DNA from: JBBQWR01 sp038210495
GTDB lineage: Bacteria; Planctomycetota; Planctomycetia; Pirellulales; DATAWG01
Length of the DNA stretch: 34,431 bases
Direction of reading: 5' to 3'
NCBI GenBank assembly: GCA_038210495.1
Contig: JBBQWR010000053.1
Span: 1-34,431 of the forward strand
The position numbers and the translations under genes were made by a program. Of the stretch, positions 16,012 to 24,442 are shown in pieces (positions within the stretch are counted from its first letter, which is position 1; each line of letters starts with the position of its first letter). The notes beneath the pieces were generated by a model that saw only the letters and a program-made list of their open reading frames with translations, was not told where the DNA came from and did no database searches.

Positions 16012-18549
16012 TCAATGATTGAACAAAAACTCTTTGCTGCTCAAAATGCTCCAATAAAGATCCTCGATCGCCAGCCGCTTCTCATCCGGCGCGGCCTGGA
16101 CGAGCGTCGAAACCAGGGCCTGCTTTTCGCCGTCGGTCGGCAGCCGGCTTAGCGCGCTCAAATAGGCTTCCTCCACAATCCGTTCGTCGGGCGTTTTGGC
16201 CGCCAGGAGTTGATCGATCCGGTTGTCCTTGGCCGCCAGCTTTTGATTGAGCGTGTCGCCGTTCGAGATGTGCAGCACCTGGACCATGCTCGGCTCGTTG
16301 GTCCGTTCGCATTCGCAGGTGAGCAGTCGCTGCGGCCGGCCGAAGGCTTTGAGAAAATACGAATTCACATTCGAGTCGGGCAGTTGCATGGCGCGCCAGC
16401 CGGCTGCATAGCCAGGAAAATTGGTTGGAGCGCCGCTAACCTGCGAGATCGCGTCCAGCAGCGTCTCAGCCCTCATCCGCTTGGCGAAATAGCGCGAGTA
16501 AAATCGGCGGTCCGCCTTGTTGCCCGGCAGCGGTTGGCTCGAGCGTTGATACGCATGGCTTTGCATGATCACGCGCATCAGCGATTTAAGATTGTAATTG
16601 TTTTCGATCAGGTGCTTCGCCAGCGCCGAGAGTAGCTCGGGGTTGCTTGGCGGATTGGTGAGCCGCACGTCGTCCACGGCTTCCACCAATCCGACGCCGA
16701 AAAAGTTTGCCCAAACACGATTGGTGATCGCGCGGCTGAAGTAGGGATTACCCGGCGCTGTGAGCCATTGGGCGAGCGCGGCCCGGCGATCGAGCGGCGA
16801 GTCAAACGGAATTGTCTCGCCATCGAGCGGCCGCGGCGGCTGGGGCTTGCCCGTGCGGGGCTGCGAGAGTTCCCCTTCGCTGGTCGTAAAGACCGTGAAG
16901 TTGCCATCTCCGTCGCCGTTCTTCACGCGAACCCGGGCATACATATTGGCCATGCCGTAGTATTGATCGTTCGTCCATTTTTCCAGCGGATGGTTGTGGC
17001 AATGGGCGCAGCCGATCGACATGCCGAGAAACGCCTGCGATGTCGTCTCGGCCAATTCCATCGGATCTTGATGCAGGGCAAAAAAGTTCGCGGCGCCGTT
17101 TTCCAGCGTGCTGCCCGAGGCGGTGACGACGCTCCGCGCGATCCGATCCCAGGGCGCGTTCTCGGCGACCTGCACGCGAATCCAACGATAGTAGGTCCAC
17201 ATCGCCGCCGGCTTCAGCTTCTCGCCATTGACCAGCAGCAGGTCCGACCACTGGGACGTCCAATAATCGACGAACTCGGGCCGCTGCAAAAGCGACTCGA
17301 TCAGCCGGTTGCGTTTGTCGGGCGTCGTGTCGGCCAAGAAGGCTCGCGTCTCGTCGGCTGTCGGCAGTACGCCGATCGTGTCGATGAACGTGCGGCGGAT
17401 GATCTCGCCGTCGCTGGCCGGCGGCGAGGGCTCGATCCGCAATCTCACCAGCTTTTCTTCAACGAGCTTGTCGATGAAATTGCCGCTGTCCGCGCGATCC
17501 GATTTAGCGACGACGCCAGCCCCCGGAATTTCGCTGGAGAACGGAACGGTGATCGTCGCTACGGCGATTCGACTGGCGAACCAACCGCTGATCACTCCTT
17601 CGCCCGGCCCCATGATCTGAATTCGACCCTCTTGATCGACCTGCGCGACCGACTCGTCGGACGATGTGAACTTGACCCAGTGCGTGACATCCTCCGCATG
17701 GCCGTCGGCGTAATAGGCCCGGACCAACAGGCGCTGCGAATCGCCCGGCTTAAGCAACACGCGACCGGGAAGAAATTCCAGATGATCGAGCCGCGGATCG
17801 CCGCCCTTGGGCGGTTGGGCGCCGGCGGCGAGCCAACCGGCGATGATGTTGTAGTCCGGCGAATCGACCTCGAACCGCACACCTCCCTTGTGCGGCAGGG
17901 CGCCGGTCGGTTTGAGCAAGAGCAGGCTGCGCCCCGGATCGCTGGGGACAATCCTCCGGCCGCGAGCTTGCCGAGTGATCGCGAAAAAATCGGCGTCGGC
18001 GTCGTATCCGCGGAGCGAAAGTTTGAACCCGTTCTTCCCGGCTGCGGCGCCGTGGCAGGCTCCTGAGTTGCATCCCGATTTGGCGAGCACGGATTGCACG
18101 TGATTGCGAAAGCTGATTTCGGCCGGCTTGTCCGCGGCTACGACGGTTACATCCGTTGTTGTCGTTTGGTCTCCGATTTTGGCCGTCAGCATGGCCTTGC
18201 CGTTGGCGACGGCGATCGCGACGCCGTTTTTGATTTCGACGATTTTTGAATCGCTGGAAGACCACGTAACGCCGGCGGCGACTTCGCCGATGGAGTCATC
18301 GGCTTGGCGGCGTTCGACGAGCAATGCTTGCCGCGCCGCGGGGCCGGTGAGCGTGAAACTCGAGGGGAGAATTGCGAGATCGTCGGCGCCAGCGGATTGC
18401 GCGACTGCCGAGAGACCCCCTGGCCGCGTCGCTCGCGACGCGCTTTCGACATCGTCGGCGCGAACAGGTCGCGCTGGCGCGGCGATGGCCAGCAGTTGCG
18501 CTACGCAACAAAACAGTAGCGCCGAGTTAATACGATTCGAGGCAAGCAT
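16012..18549 (-). CDS. PSD1-type DUF1549/DUF1553 haem protein with Ig-like domains
   Basis: The 845-residue protein has a signal peptide (1-31). A Big_2-like Ig domain follows at about 55-138 (VTWSSSDSKIVEIKNGVAIA), then a PSCyt-type region with SGC160-NSGA-C165-H166, a CX4CH pattern in place of CXXCH. A second Big_2-like domain lies at about 255-340 (VRAYYADGHAEDVTHWVKF). DUF1549 spans about 360-560 and includes a second, canonical site CAHCHNHP near residue 514. DUF1553 spans about 590-825 (WLTAPGNPYFSRAITNRVWANFFG, MQSHAYQRSS). The family is planctomycete specific and of unproven function, probably exported. It is 82 bases downstream of the DUF1501 gene and cotranscription is likely. Confidence 0.9.
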   Translation of the reverse strand: MLASNRINSALLFCCVAQLLAIAAPARPVRADDVESASRATRPGGLSAVAQSAGADDLAILPSSFTLTGPAARQALLVERRQADDSIGEVAAGVTWSSSDSKIVEIKNGVAIAVANGKAMLTAKIGDQTTTTDVTVVAADKPAEISFRNHVQSVLAKSGCNSGACHGAAAGKNGFKLSLRGYDADADFFAITRQARGRRIVPSDPGRSLLLLKPTGALPHKGGVRFEVDSPDYNIIAGWLAAGAQPPKGGDPRLDHLEFLPGRVLLKPGDSQRLLVRAYYADGHAEDVTHWVKFTSSDESVAQVDQEGRIQIMGPGEGVISGWFASRIAVATITVPFSSEIPGAGVVAKSDRADSGNFIDKLVEEKLVRLRIEPSPPASDGEIIRRTFIDTIGVLPTADETRAFLADTTPDKRNRLIESLLQRPEFVDYWTSQWSDLLLVNGEKLKPAAMWTYYRWIRVQVAENAPWDRIARSVVTASGSTLENGAANFFALHQDPMELAETTSQAFLGMSIGCAHCHNHPLEKWTNDQYYGMANMYARVRVKNGDGDGNFTVFTTSEGELSQPRTGKPQPPRPLDGETIPFDSPLDRRAALAQWLTAPGNPYFSRAITNRVWANFFGVGLVEAVDDVRLTNPPSNPELLSALAKHLIENNYNLKSLMRVIMQSHAYQRSSQPLPGNKADRRFYSRYFAKRMRAETLLDAISQVSGAPTNFPGYAAGWRAMQLPDSNVNSYFLKAFGRPQRLLTCECERTNEPSMVQVLHISNGDTLNQKLAAKDNRIDQLLAAKTPDERIVEEAYLSALSRLPTDGEKQALVSTLVQAAPDEKRLAIEDLYWSILSSKEFLFNH

Positions 18550-18631
18550 TGGTTGGGACTATTGGTTGGCTTAGGAGATCGGCGTGGTTTTGACTCGGGG
18601 ACAGGGGGCTTACGCCGCCCCGCTCGCCTTC

Positions 18632-20008
18632 CTAGAAGAGCTCTTTGATCGGGTGCTTGCCGGAATCGACCAGCGGGAATGGGCGGCCTTGAGGACCCGG
18701 GAGCGTCTTTTCGACGTCGAGGCCTAGGCTGTGAAATATCGTCGCCACGACTTCGGCCGGCTCGACCGGACGCTCGACCGGCACGGCGCCGATAGGATCG
18801 CTCTTGCCGACCACGCGACCTCCCTTCACGCCGCCACCGGCGAAGCCGATCGTCCAGCACTGTGGCCAATGGTCGCGTCCGCCGGCCGGATTGATCCGTG
18901 GCGTCCGCCCGAATTCCGCCAAGTTGCAGACCAGCGTATTGTCGAGCATCCCGCGCTGGACTAGGTCTTCGATCAGCGCGCTGTACGCCTGATCGTACAT
19001 CGGCGCGACTTCCTTCCGCATTTGCTCGACAGAAATGAACGGCAGCGACCCGTGGATGTCCCAGCTCAACTCGTTGAACACCGTGAGGAACGTATTGACC
19101 GTCACAAACCGCACCCCCGCTTCGATCAGCCGCCGAGCCAACAGGCAGCATTGCCCGAATCGGTTGTTGCCGTACCGCTCGCGTACCTTCTTCGGCTCCT
19201 TCTCCAGATCGAACGCCGAGCGGGCTTGCGAACTGGTCATCATCCGAAACGCGGCCTCGAAATTGGCATCCAGCAGCTTGGCGTCCTCGCTCGCCTCGAA
19301 CCGTTTGTACGAACCCTCGACGACGTCGCGCAGCTTCCGCCGCCGCTCGAGCCGGGCCTCGCCGATCTGCGGCGGCGGCAACAGGTCGGGTACCTTAAAA
19401 TTCGGCTTCGACGGGTCGGCCATCAGCACGAACGGATCGTAGGCCTTACCTAGGAAGCCTGCGTCCTGGCCGTGCGAAAGCCCGCCCCCCGTGTTCCCCA
19501 TCGGTTCGGGCAGCAGCACGTGCGACGGCAGATCGGTCCGCCGACCGAGCAAATAGCTGACCGCGCAGCCCGCGTGCGGCGTGTTCACCCCGCCGGTAAA
19601 TAGCCGGCCGGTCTGCATCATCTCGTGTCCCGAGTCGTGCACGGCAACGGCCGTGTGGAAGCAGCTTCGCACGAGCGAAAACTTATCCGCCAGCTTCGCG
19701 TGCAGCGGAAACAGTTCCGAGATTTGAATATCCGGAGCGACGGTCGAGATCGGCTTGAACGGGCCGCGGATCTCGACCGGCGCGTCGGGCTTCATGTCCC
19801 AGGTATCCAGTTGGCTGGGCGCCCCGAGGTTGAAGATCATGATGACCGAGCGATCGTCATGCTTTTTGTCGACAGCCCCCTGCGCCTGGAGCGCCAGTAG
19901 ATCGGACAGAGCGAAGCCGATGGCCCCTAGCGAGCCGACTTGGAGAAAATCGCGGCGAGTGACGCCGTCACACGTTTGAGCCGTGCCGCGACCGGTAAGA
20001 TTAAGCAT
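18632..20008 (-). CDS. DUF1501 family Tat-exported protein
   Basis: The 458-residue protein has a twin-arginine signal near its N-terminus (VTRRDFLQVGSLGAIGFAL), so it should be exported folded. The body follows DUF1501, a family with an alkaline phosphatase/sulfatase-like fold: MIFNLGAPSQLDTWDMKPDA, DSGHEMMQTGRLFTGG, GCAVSYLLG, CNLAEFGRTPRINPAGGRDHWPQ. I start at ATG 20008 because it puts the Tat motif about 17 residues in; the open frame goes 19 residues further without family support. It is the first gene of the minus-strand block, in the usual planctomycete pairing with DUF1549/DUF1553. The substrate is unknown. Confidence 0.9.
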   Translation of the reverse strand: MLNLTGRGTAQTCDGVTRRDFLQVGSLGAIGFALSDLLALQAQGAVDKKHDDRSVIMIFNLGAPSQLDTWDMKPDAPVEIRGPFKPISTVAPDIQISELFPLHAKLADKFSLVRSCFHTAVAVHDSGHEMMQTGRLFTGGVNTPHAGCAVSYLLGRRTDLPSHVLLPEPMGNTGGGLSHGQDAGFLGKAYDPFVLMADPSKPNFKVPDLLPPPQIGEARLERRRKLRDVVEGSYKRFEASEDAKLLDANFEAAFRMMTSSQARSAFDLEKEPKKVRERYGNNRFGQCCLLARRLIEAGVRFVTVNTFLTVFNELSWDIHGSLPFISVEQMRKEVAPMYDQAYSALIEDLVQRGMLDNTLVCNLAEFGRTPRINPAGGRDHWPQCWTIGFAGGGVKGGRVVGKSDPIGAVPVERPVEPAEVVATIFHSLGLDVEKTLPGPQGRPFPLVDSGKHPIKELF

Positions 20009-20172
20009 GAAGTGGCTCTCGCTTGTTCCGCCCATCAAGAGAAAACACGCCTTCGATGCTAACACTGTCAGTTTGCACGAGCAAGCAGCCGAGCGGTATC
20101 ATTGCCAAAGCGAAGGCGAGCGGGGAGCGTAAACTCCCTGTCCCCGACATCGCGCCACGGAGATCCCTTGAG
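20009..20172. promoter_or_regulatory. Divergent intergenic region, DUF1501 operon and HD gene
   Basis: This 164-base gap between divergent genes must hold the promoters of both. No consensus pair stands out. It contains a hairpin GGGAG-CGTAAA-CTCCC (20123-20138) flanked by GGGG/CCCC-like bases, again resembling a dispersed palindrome. Confidence 0.35.
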
Positions 20173-20754
20173 TTGCCAAAAACCCTAACCCAACGCTTCG
20201 ACCAAGCCCTGCTCTACGCCACGGCCGTCCACGCTGGTCAAACTCGCAAAGCAACCGACATTCCGTACATCTCGCATCTATTGGGCGTGGCCGCGATCGC
20301 GCTGGAGCACGGAGCCAACGAAGACGAGGCCATCAGCGCCTTGCTCCATGACGCGGTAGAAGACGCCGGCGGCGTCGGTCGGTTGGCCGACATTCGTGGC
20401 CGATTTGGCGACACCGTGGCCGAAATCGTCGACGGCTGCACCGACACGGACCAAGATCCCAAGCCACCCTGGCGAGCCCGCAAGGAGGCCTACATCGCCC
20501 ATCTCGATCAGGCCACGCCCGCCACGCGATTGGTCTCCTGCTCCGACAAACTCTACAACAGCCGCTCGATCGTCGCCGACCTGCGAGCCCTAGGCGAAGT
20601 GACCTGGAAAAAATTTAACGGCGGCAAAGAGGGAACGCTCTGGTACTACCGCGGGCTGGTCGAAGCTTTTTCCAAGGGCGCTACGCCGACCCGGTTGCTC
20701 GACGAATTTCGCCGCGTGGTGGAGGAGATCGAGCGATTGGCCGCAGTCAAATAG
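20173..20754 (+). CDS. HD-domain hydrolase resembling small ppGpp hydrolases
   Basis: Starting at TTG 20173, with GGAG ten bases upstream, gives a 193-residue protein beginning PKTLTQRFDQALLYA. Upstream in-frame starts (20023, 20056) exist but add an unlikely tail over a palindrome. The HD pattern matches the hydrolase half of RelA/SpoT and the Mesh1-type enzymes: H20-x4-R25, PYISHLLGVA (His35), LLHDAVED (His59-Asp60, Glu63-Asp64), RFGDTVAEIVDG and CSDKLYNSRSI. No synthetase, TGS or ACT domain is present. Known relatives hydrolyse ppGpp with manganese, but HD_4 proteins of other specificity exist. The next gene starts on the very next base. Confidence 0.75.
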   Translation: MPKTLTQRFDQALLYATAVHAGQTRKATDIPYISHLLGVAAIALEHGANEDEAISALLHDAVEDAGGVGRLADIRGRFGDTVAEIVDGCTDTDQDPKPPWRARKEAYIAHLDQATPATRLVSCSDKLYNSRSIVADLRALGEVTWKKFNGGKEGTLWYYRGLVEAFSKGATPTRLLDEFRRVVEEIERLAAVK

Positions 20755-21051
20755 ATGAGATTCTCTCTCCGAACATTATTTCTGGTCGTGGCCTGCGCGG
20801 CGATCGTGTTCGCGGTCGTTTCATGGATCGCATCGTTCCCGAGGCGTTATCGTGAAAGCTTCCGCAAAATTTCCGCTGAGAATCTGGTGCAGATCGGCAA
20901 GGCCCTGCGAGCCTACCATGCGGATCACGGCAGCTTTCCACCAGCGAAATCCCTCAATGACGCCGGTCCCGAGAATGACCGATCGGGGCGGCCTCACGAT
21001 GGCATCGCAAGCCCGGCCTTGTTTCGCCTCTGGCAGGGCTTAGCCGCTTGA
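20755..21051 (+). CDS. Short membrane protein with a truncated DUF1559-like segment
   Basis: ATG 20755 directly follows the stop of the HD gene, so the two are translationally coupled. The 98-residue product has one N-terminal membrane segment (residues 6-26, SLRTLFLVVACAAIVFAVVSW). Then ENLVQIGKALRAYHADHGSFPPA resembles the start of planctomycete DUF1559 pilin-like proteins (NLxQIGxAxxxYHxxxGxFPPA). DUF1559 proteins continue for well over 100 residues; here the sequence turns unlike the family after about residue 65 and stops, next to GC-rich palindromic DNA at 21065-21137. It may be a decayed or truncated copy, or a different small membrane protein. Confidence 0.55.
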   Translation: MRFSLRTLFLVVACAAIVFAVVSWIASFPRRYRESFRKISAENLVQIGKALRAYHADHGSFPPAKSLNDAGPENDRSGRPHDGIASPALFRLWQGLAA

Positions 21052-21280
21052 TGGTTATCGAAACCCGGGGCGGCGCTCCGCGGCTTAGAGCCCGCTGCGC
21101 TTTGCCCTGGGCTGTCTTGTGTTGCCCCTTGCGGGGCGAGCAGCAGATTGGCCTCAATTTGACTCCGGCGCAGGATTGAGTTTCAATAATTGTTCCGGCT
21201 TGCCCCACTGCTCTCGCCGCAGACGCCCATCACCGCCCCGTGCGTCCTACCTGTTTCTCTCTTTCAGTCGACGAGTATCC
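21052..21280. other. Leader region with GC-rich palindromes
   Basis: The 229 bases before the next start are rich in short palindromes, such as GCCCC-TTGC-GGGGC (21124-21137). A frame is open from 21119 into the DUF1549 gene, but it has no signal-like or family-like content before ATG 21281. I see no clear promoter. Confidence 0.4.
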
Positions 21281-24200
21281 ATGCGTTGTCGCGGGTTTTC
21301 CCCAATCGGATTGATCTTCTCTTGCGCTGCATTGAGCATGGCGCTCATGGGTCTCGCGTCCGTACTTGCGGCGGAGCCGGAAAAATCAGCGCCCGTCGCG
21401 CATGTCGATTTCAATCGCGATGTCGTCGGCATCCTCTCGGCCAATTGCTTCAAGTGTCACGGGCCGGACGCCGCCAATCGCAAAAGCGGGCTGCGACTGG
21501 ATCGTCGCGAAATGGCTACCAAGCCAGCCGAGTCGGGCAAGACGGCGATCGTGCCCGGCAAGCCAGAGGAGAGCGAGCTCGCGCGGCGGATCGCGTCGGT
21601 GGACGACGAGCAGCGCATGCCTCCCCCCGACAGCAACAAACATTTGACCGACGGTCAAAAGCAAACGCTCCGCGAATGGATCGCTCAAGGAGCGGAGTAC
21701 AAAGAGCATTGGTCATTTGCCTCGCCTAAAAAAACGGACCCGCCGGCAGTTAAAAAGACCGATTGGCCGAAGAATGAGATCGATCGATTTGTGCTCGCGC
21801 GACTCGAGGCCGAGGGTGTGCGGCCATCGCCCGAGGCGGATCGGCCGACGCTAGCCCGGCGGCTGTATTTGGATTTGCTCGGTCTGCCGCCAACGCCCGA
21901 GGATGTCGATGCGTTTATCGCCGATCTCGCCCCGGACGCTTACGAACGGCTGGTCGACAAGCTATTGCAGTCCCCGCACTATGGCGAGCGTTGGGGCCGA
22001 GTCTGGCTCGACGCGGCCCGCTATGCCGACAGCGACGGCTATGAAAAGGACAAACCGCGGTTCGTCTGGTTCTATCGCGATTGGGTCATCAATGCCATCA
22101 ACCGCGACTTACCCTACGACCGGTTCTTGATCGAGCAACTGGCAGGCGATCTTTTGCCCCATGCCTCGCAGGATCAAATTGTCGCCACGGGTTATCTGCG
22201 AAATTCGATGATTAACGAAGAAGGGGGCGCCGATCCCGAGCAATTTCGCATGGATGCCATGATCGATCGAATGGACGCGGTGGGCAAAGGCATTTTGGGA
22301 CTCACGATCCAGTGTGCCCAGTGTCACGACCACAAGTACGATCCGCTGACTCAACGCGATTACTACCGGCTATTCGCCATTTTGAACAACGACGACGAAG
22401 CGAATATCGCCGTTTACACGCCGGAAGAGCAACAGCGGCGGGCGGAGATTCTGAAAAAAATCGGCGCGATCGAAGATGGCATTCGCGATAGCACGCTGGA
22501 CTGGCGCGAGCGGATGGCCGAGTGGGAAGCCCAGGTTCTCAAGGACCAGCCCGCGTGGACCGTGCTGCGGCCGAGCGTCGAGGACGAGAGCACCGGCGGG
22601 CAGCGTTATCTTCCGCAGCCAGATGGCTCGCTGCTCTGTCAAGGTTACGCTCCGACGAAGCACACCGTGCGCCTGCACGTGAAGCTCGATCCCGACAAGG
22701 GTCACGAAGCCGACAAGATCGCCGCGTTCCGGCTGGAGTTATTGTGCGATCCGAATCTGCCTCGGACCGGGCCGGGGCGATCGATCCAGGGAACCGGCGC
22801 CCTCAGCGACTTCGTGGTCGAGGCCAAGATCGGCGGCAAAATAGAGAAACTTAAATTCGCCAGTGCGACGGCCGATTACAATCCGCCCGAGACGCCGCTC
22901 GACTCGACGTACAACGACAAGAGCGATAAGAAGCGGGTCATCGGACCGATTTCGCTGGCCATCGATGGCAAAGACGAAACAGCCTGGGCAACCGACGGCG
23001 ATCCGGGCCGACGCAATCAACCGCGACAGGCCGTGTTCGTATTGGATAAGCCGCTCGATCCATCGGCCCAGCTAGTGATCATGCTCAAGCAGGATCACGG
23101 CGGCTGGAACAGCGATGACAATCAGACCCACAACCTCGGGCGAATTCGCCTATCGGTGACGACCGGGCCCGACGCCGTGGCGGATACCGTGCCGCCGGCG
23201 GTCCGGCAGATATTTGCGATTTCACGCGAGAACCGCACGGCTGAGCAACAGGCCGCCGTATTCAGCCACTGGCGAACAGTTGGGCCCTGGACAGAAGCCA
23301 ACTCGCAAATCGACGCCCTTTGGAAACAGCATCCCGAGGGAACGACGCAACTCGTCCTTCGGCCGCGAGCGACCCCACGCGAAACGCATCTGCTGGAGCG
23401 CGGCAATTTTCTCAACCCGGGCGAAAAGGTCGAGCCGGGGACGCCCAGATTTTTGAATCCGCTGCACGCGGCCGGACCCGTTAATCGCTTGGCGCTTGCC
23501 CAATGGCTCACCGACCGGCAGGCCCCCACCACGGCTCGAGCGGCCGTGAATCGGATTTGGCAAACCTATTTCGGGATCGGCCTGTGCGCCACGTCCGAAG
23601 ACCTCGGCCGACAGAGCGAAACGCCGTCGCACCCGGAACTGCTCGATTGGCTGGCGGTCGAGTTCATGGATCAAGGCTGGCGGCAGAAGCCATTGCATCG
23701 GCTGATCGTCACGAGCGCGACATATCGGCAATCGTCGAGAGCGACCGCCGAGCAGCGGGACCGCGATCCGCTCAATCGGTTGCTATCCCGAGGCGCCCGG
23801 CTGCGGATCGAGGCGGAGTCGGTTCGCGATTTGGCTCTGTCGGCCAGTGGGCTGCTCAACGACCGGGTCGGCGGCCGCAGCATTTATCCGCCGCTACCGG
23901 AATTTTTGTTCGTGCCGCCGGTCAGTTACGGCCCGAAATCTTGGCCGGTGGACAAGGGCCCCGAGCAATATCGCCGTTCGATTTACATTTTCCGATTTCG
24001 GTCGGCGCCGCATCCGATGCTGCAAACGTTCGATTCGCCGAACGCCGATTTGGCGTGCGTTCGCCGCGGCCGGTCGGACACGCCGCTTCAAGCGTTGATA
24101 ACGCTCAACGAACCGATGTTCTTGCAATCCGCGCGGGCGCTCGCCGAGCGAACCATGTCGCTCGCGGGGAAATCGGACGACGAGCGATTGACGTTCGCCT

Positions 24201-24436
24201 TCCGCCGCTGCCTGACTCGGGCGCCGACCACCGACGAAATCGGCTCACTCAAAAAGCTGCTGGCCAAGGAGGCCGCGCGATTTTCCGCTCCAGACGCAAA
24301 GCCTTGGGAATTGGCGGCAGTCGATCCGGCGAATCCGCCAAAATTGCCGGTCGGCGCGACGCCCGCCGCGATGGCTGCCTGGACCGTTGTGTCTCGCGTG
24401 CTGCTCAATTTGGACGAGACGATCACGAAGGAATAA
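21281..24436 (+). CDS. PSCyt1-DUF1549-DUF1553 exported haem protein
   Basis: With the start at ATG 21281 the product is 1051 residues and begins with a signal peptide (about 1-31). The PSCyt1 haem c domain follows at about 40-140, with C56-F-K-C59-H60 and the distal loop RMPPPDSNKHLT. DUF1549 covers about 165-375 (WPKNEIDRFVLARLEAEG, ERWGRVWLDAARYADSDGYE) and contains the second haem-like site C345-A-Q-C-H in IQCAQCHDHKYDPLTQRDYY. A beta-rich insert lies at about 480-650, and DUF1553 at about 735-1020 (LAQWLTDRQAPTTARAAVNR, LLSRGARLRIEAESVRDLA). It should act outside the membrane; substrate unknown. The DUF1501 partner starts six bases after the stop. Confidence 0.92.
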   Translation: MRCRGFSPIGLIFSCAALSMALMGLASVLAAEPEKSAPVAHVDFNRDVVGILSANCFKCHGPDAANRKSGLRLDRREMATKPAESGKTAIVPGKPEESELARRIASVDDEQRMPPPDSNKHLTDGQKQTLREWIAQGAEYKEHWSFASPKKTDPPAVKKTDWPKNEIDRFVLARLEAEGVRPSPEADRPTLARRLYLDLLGLPPTPEDVDAFIADLAPDAYERLVDKLLQSPHYGERWGRVWLDAARYADSDGYEKDKPRFVWFYRDWVINAINRDLPYDRFLIEQLAGDLLPHASQDQIVATGYLRNSMINEEGGADPEQFRMDAMIDRMDAVGKGILGLTIQCAQCHDHKYDPLTQRDYYRLFAILNNDDEANIAVYTPEEQQRRAEILKKIGAIEDGIRDSTLDWRERMAEWEAQVLKDQPAWTVLRPSVEDESTGGQRYLPQPDGSLLCQGYAPTKHTVRLHVKLDPDKGHEADKIAAFRLELLCDPNLPRTGPGRSIQGTGALSDFVVEAKIGGKIEKLKFASATADYNPPETPLDSTYNDKSDKKRVIGPISLAIDGKDETAWATDGDPGRRNQPRQAVFVLDKPLDPSAQLVIMLKQDHGGWNSDDNQTHNLGRIRLSVTTGPDAVADTVPPAVRQIFAISRENRTAEQQAAVFSHWRTVGPWTEANSQIDALWKQHPEGTTQLVLRPRATPRETHLLERGNFLNPGEKVEPGTPRFLNPLHAAGPVNRLALAQWLTDRQAPTTARAAVNRIWQTYFGIGLCATSEDLGRQSETPSHPELLDWLAVEFMDQGWRQKPLHRLIVTSATYRQSSRATAEQRDRDPLNRLLSRGARLRIEAESVRDLALSASGLLNDRVGGRSIYPPLPEFLFVPPVSYGPKSWPVDKGPEQYRRSIYIFRFRSAPHPMLQTFDSPNADLACVRRGRSDTPLQALITLNEPMFLQSARALAERTMSLAGKSDDERLTFAFRRCLTRAPTTDEIGSLKKLLAKEAARFSAPDAKPWELAAVDPANPPKLPVGATPAAMAAWTVVSRVLLNLDETITKE

Positions 24437-24442
24437 CCGCGC

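Noticed and set aside
16768..18066. A 432-residue antisense frame inside the DUF1549/DUF1553 gene
   Set aside because: It lies opposite a gene with strong domain evidence; antisense frames are often open in such GC-rich genes.
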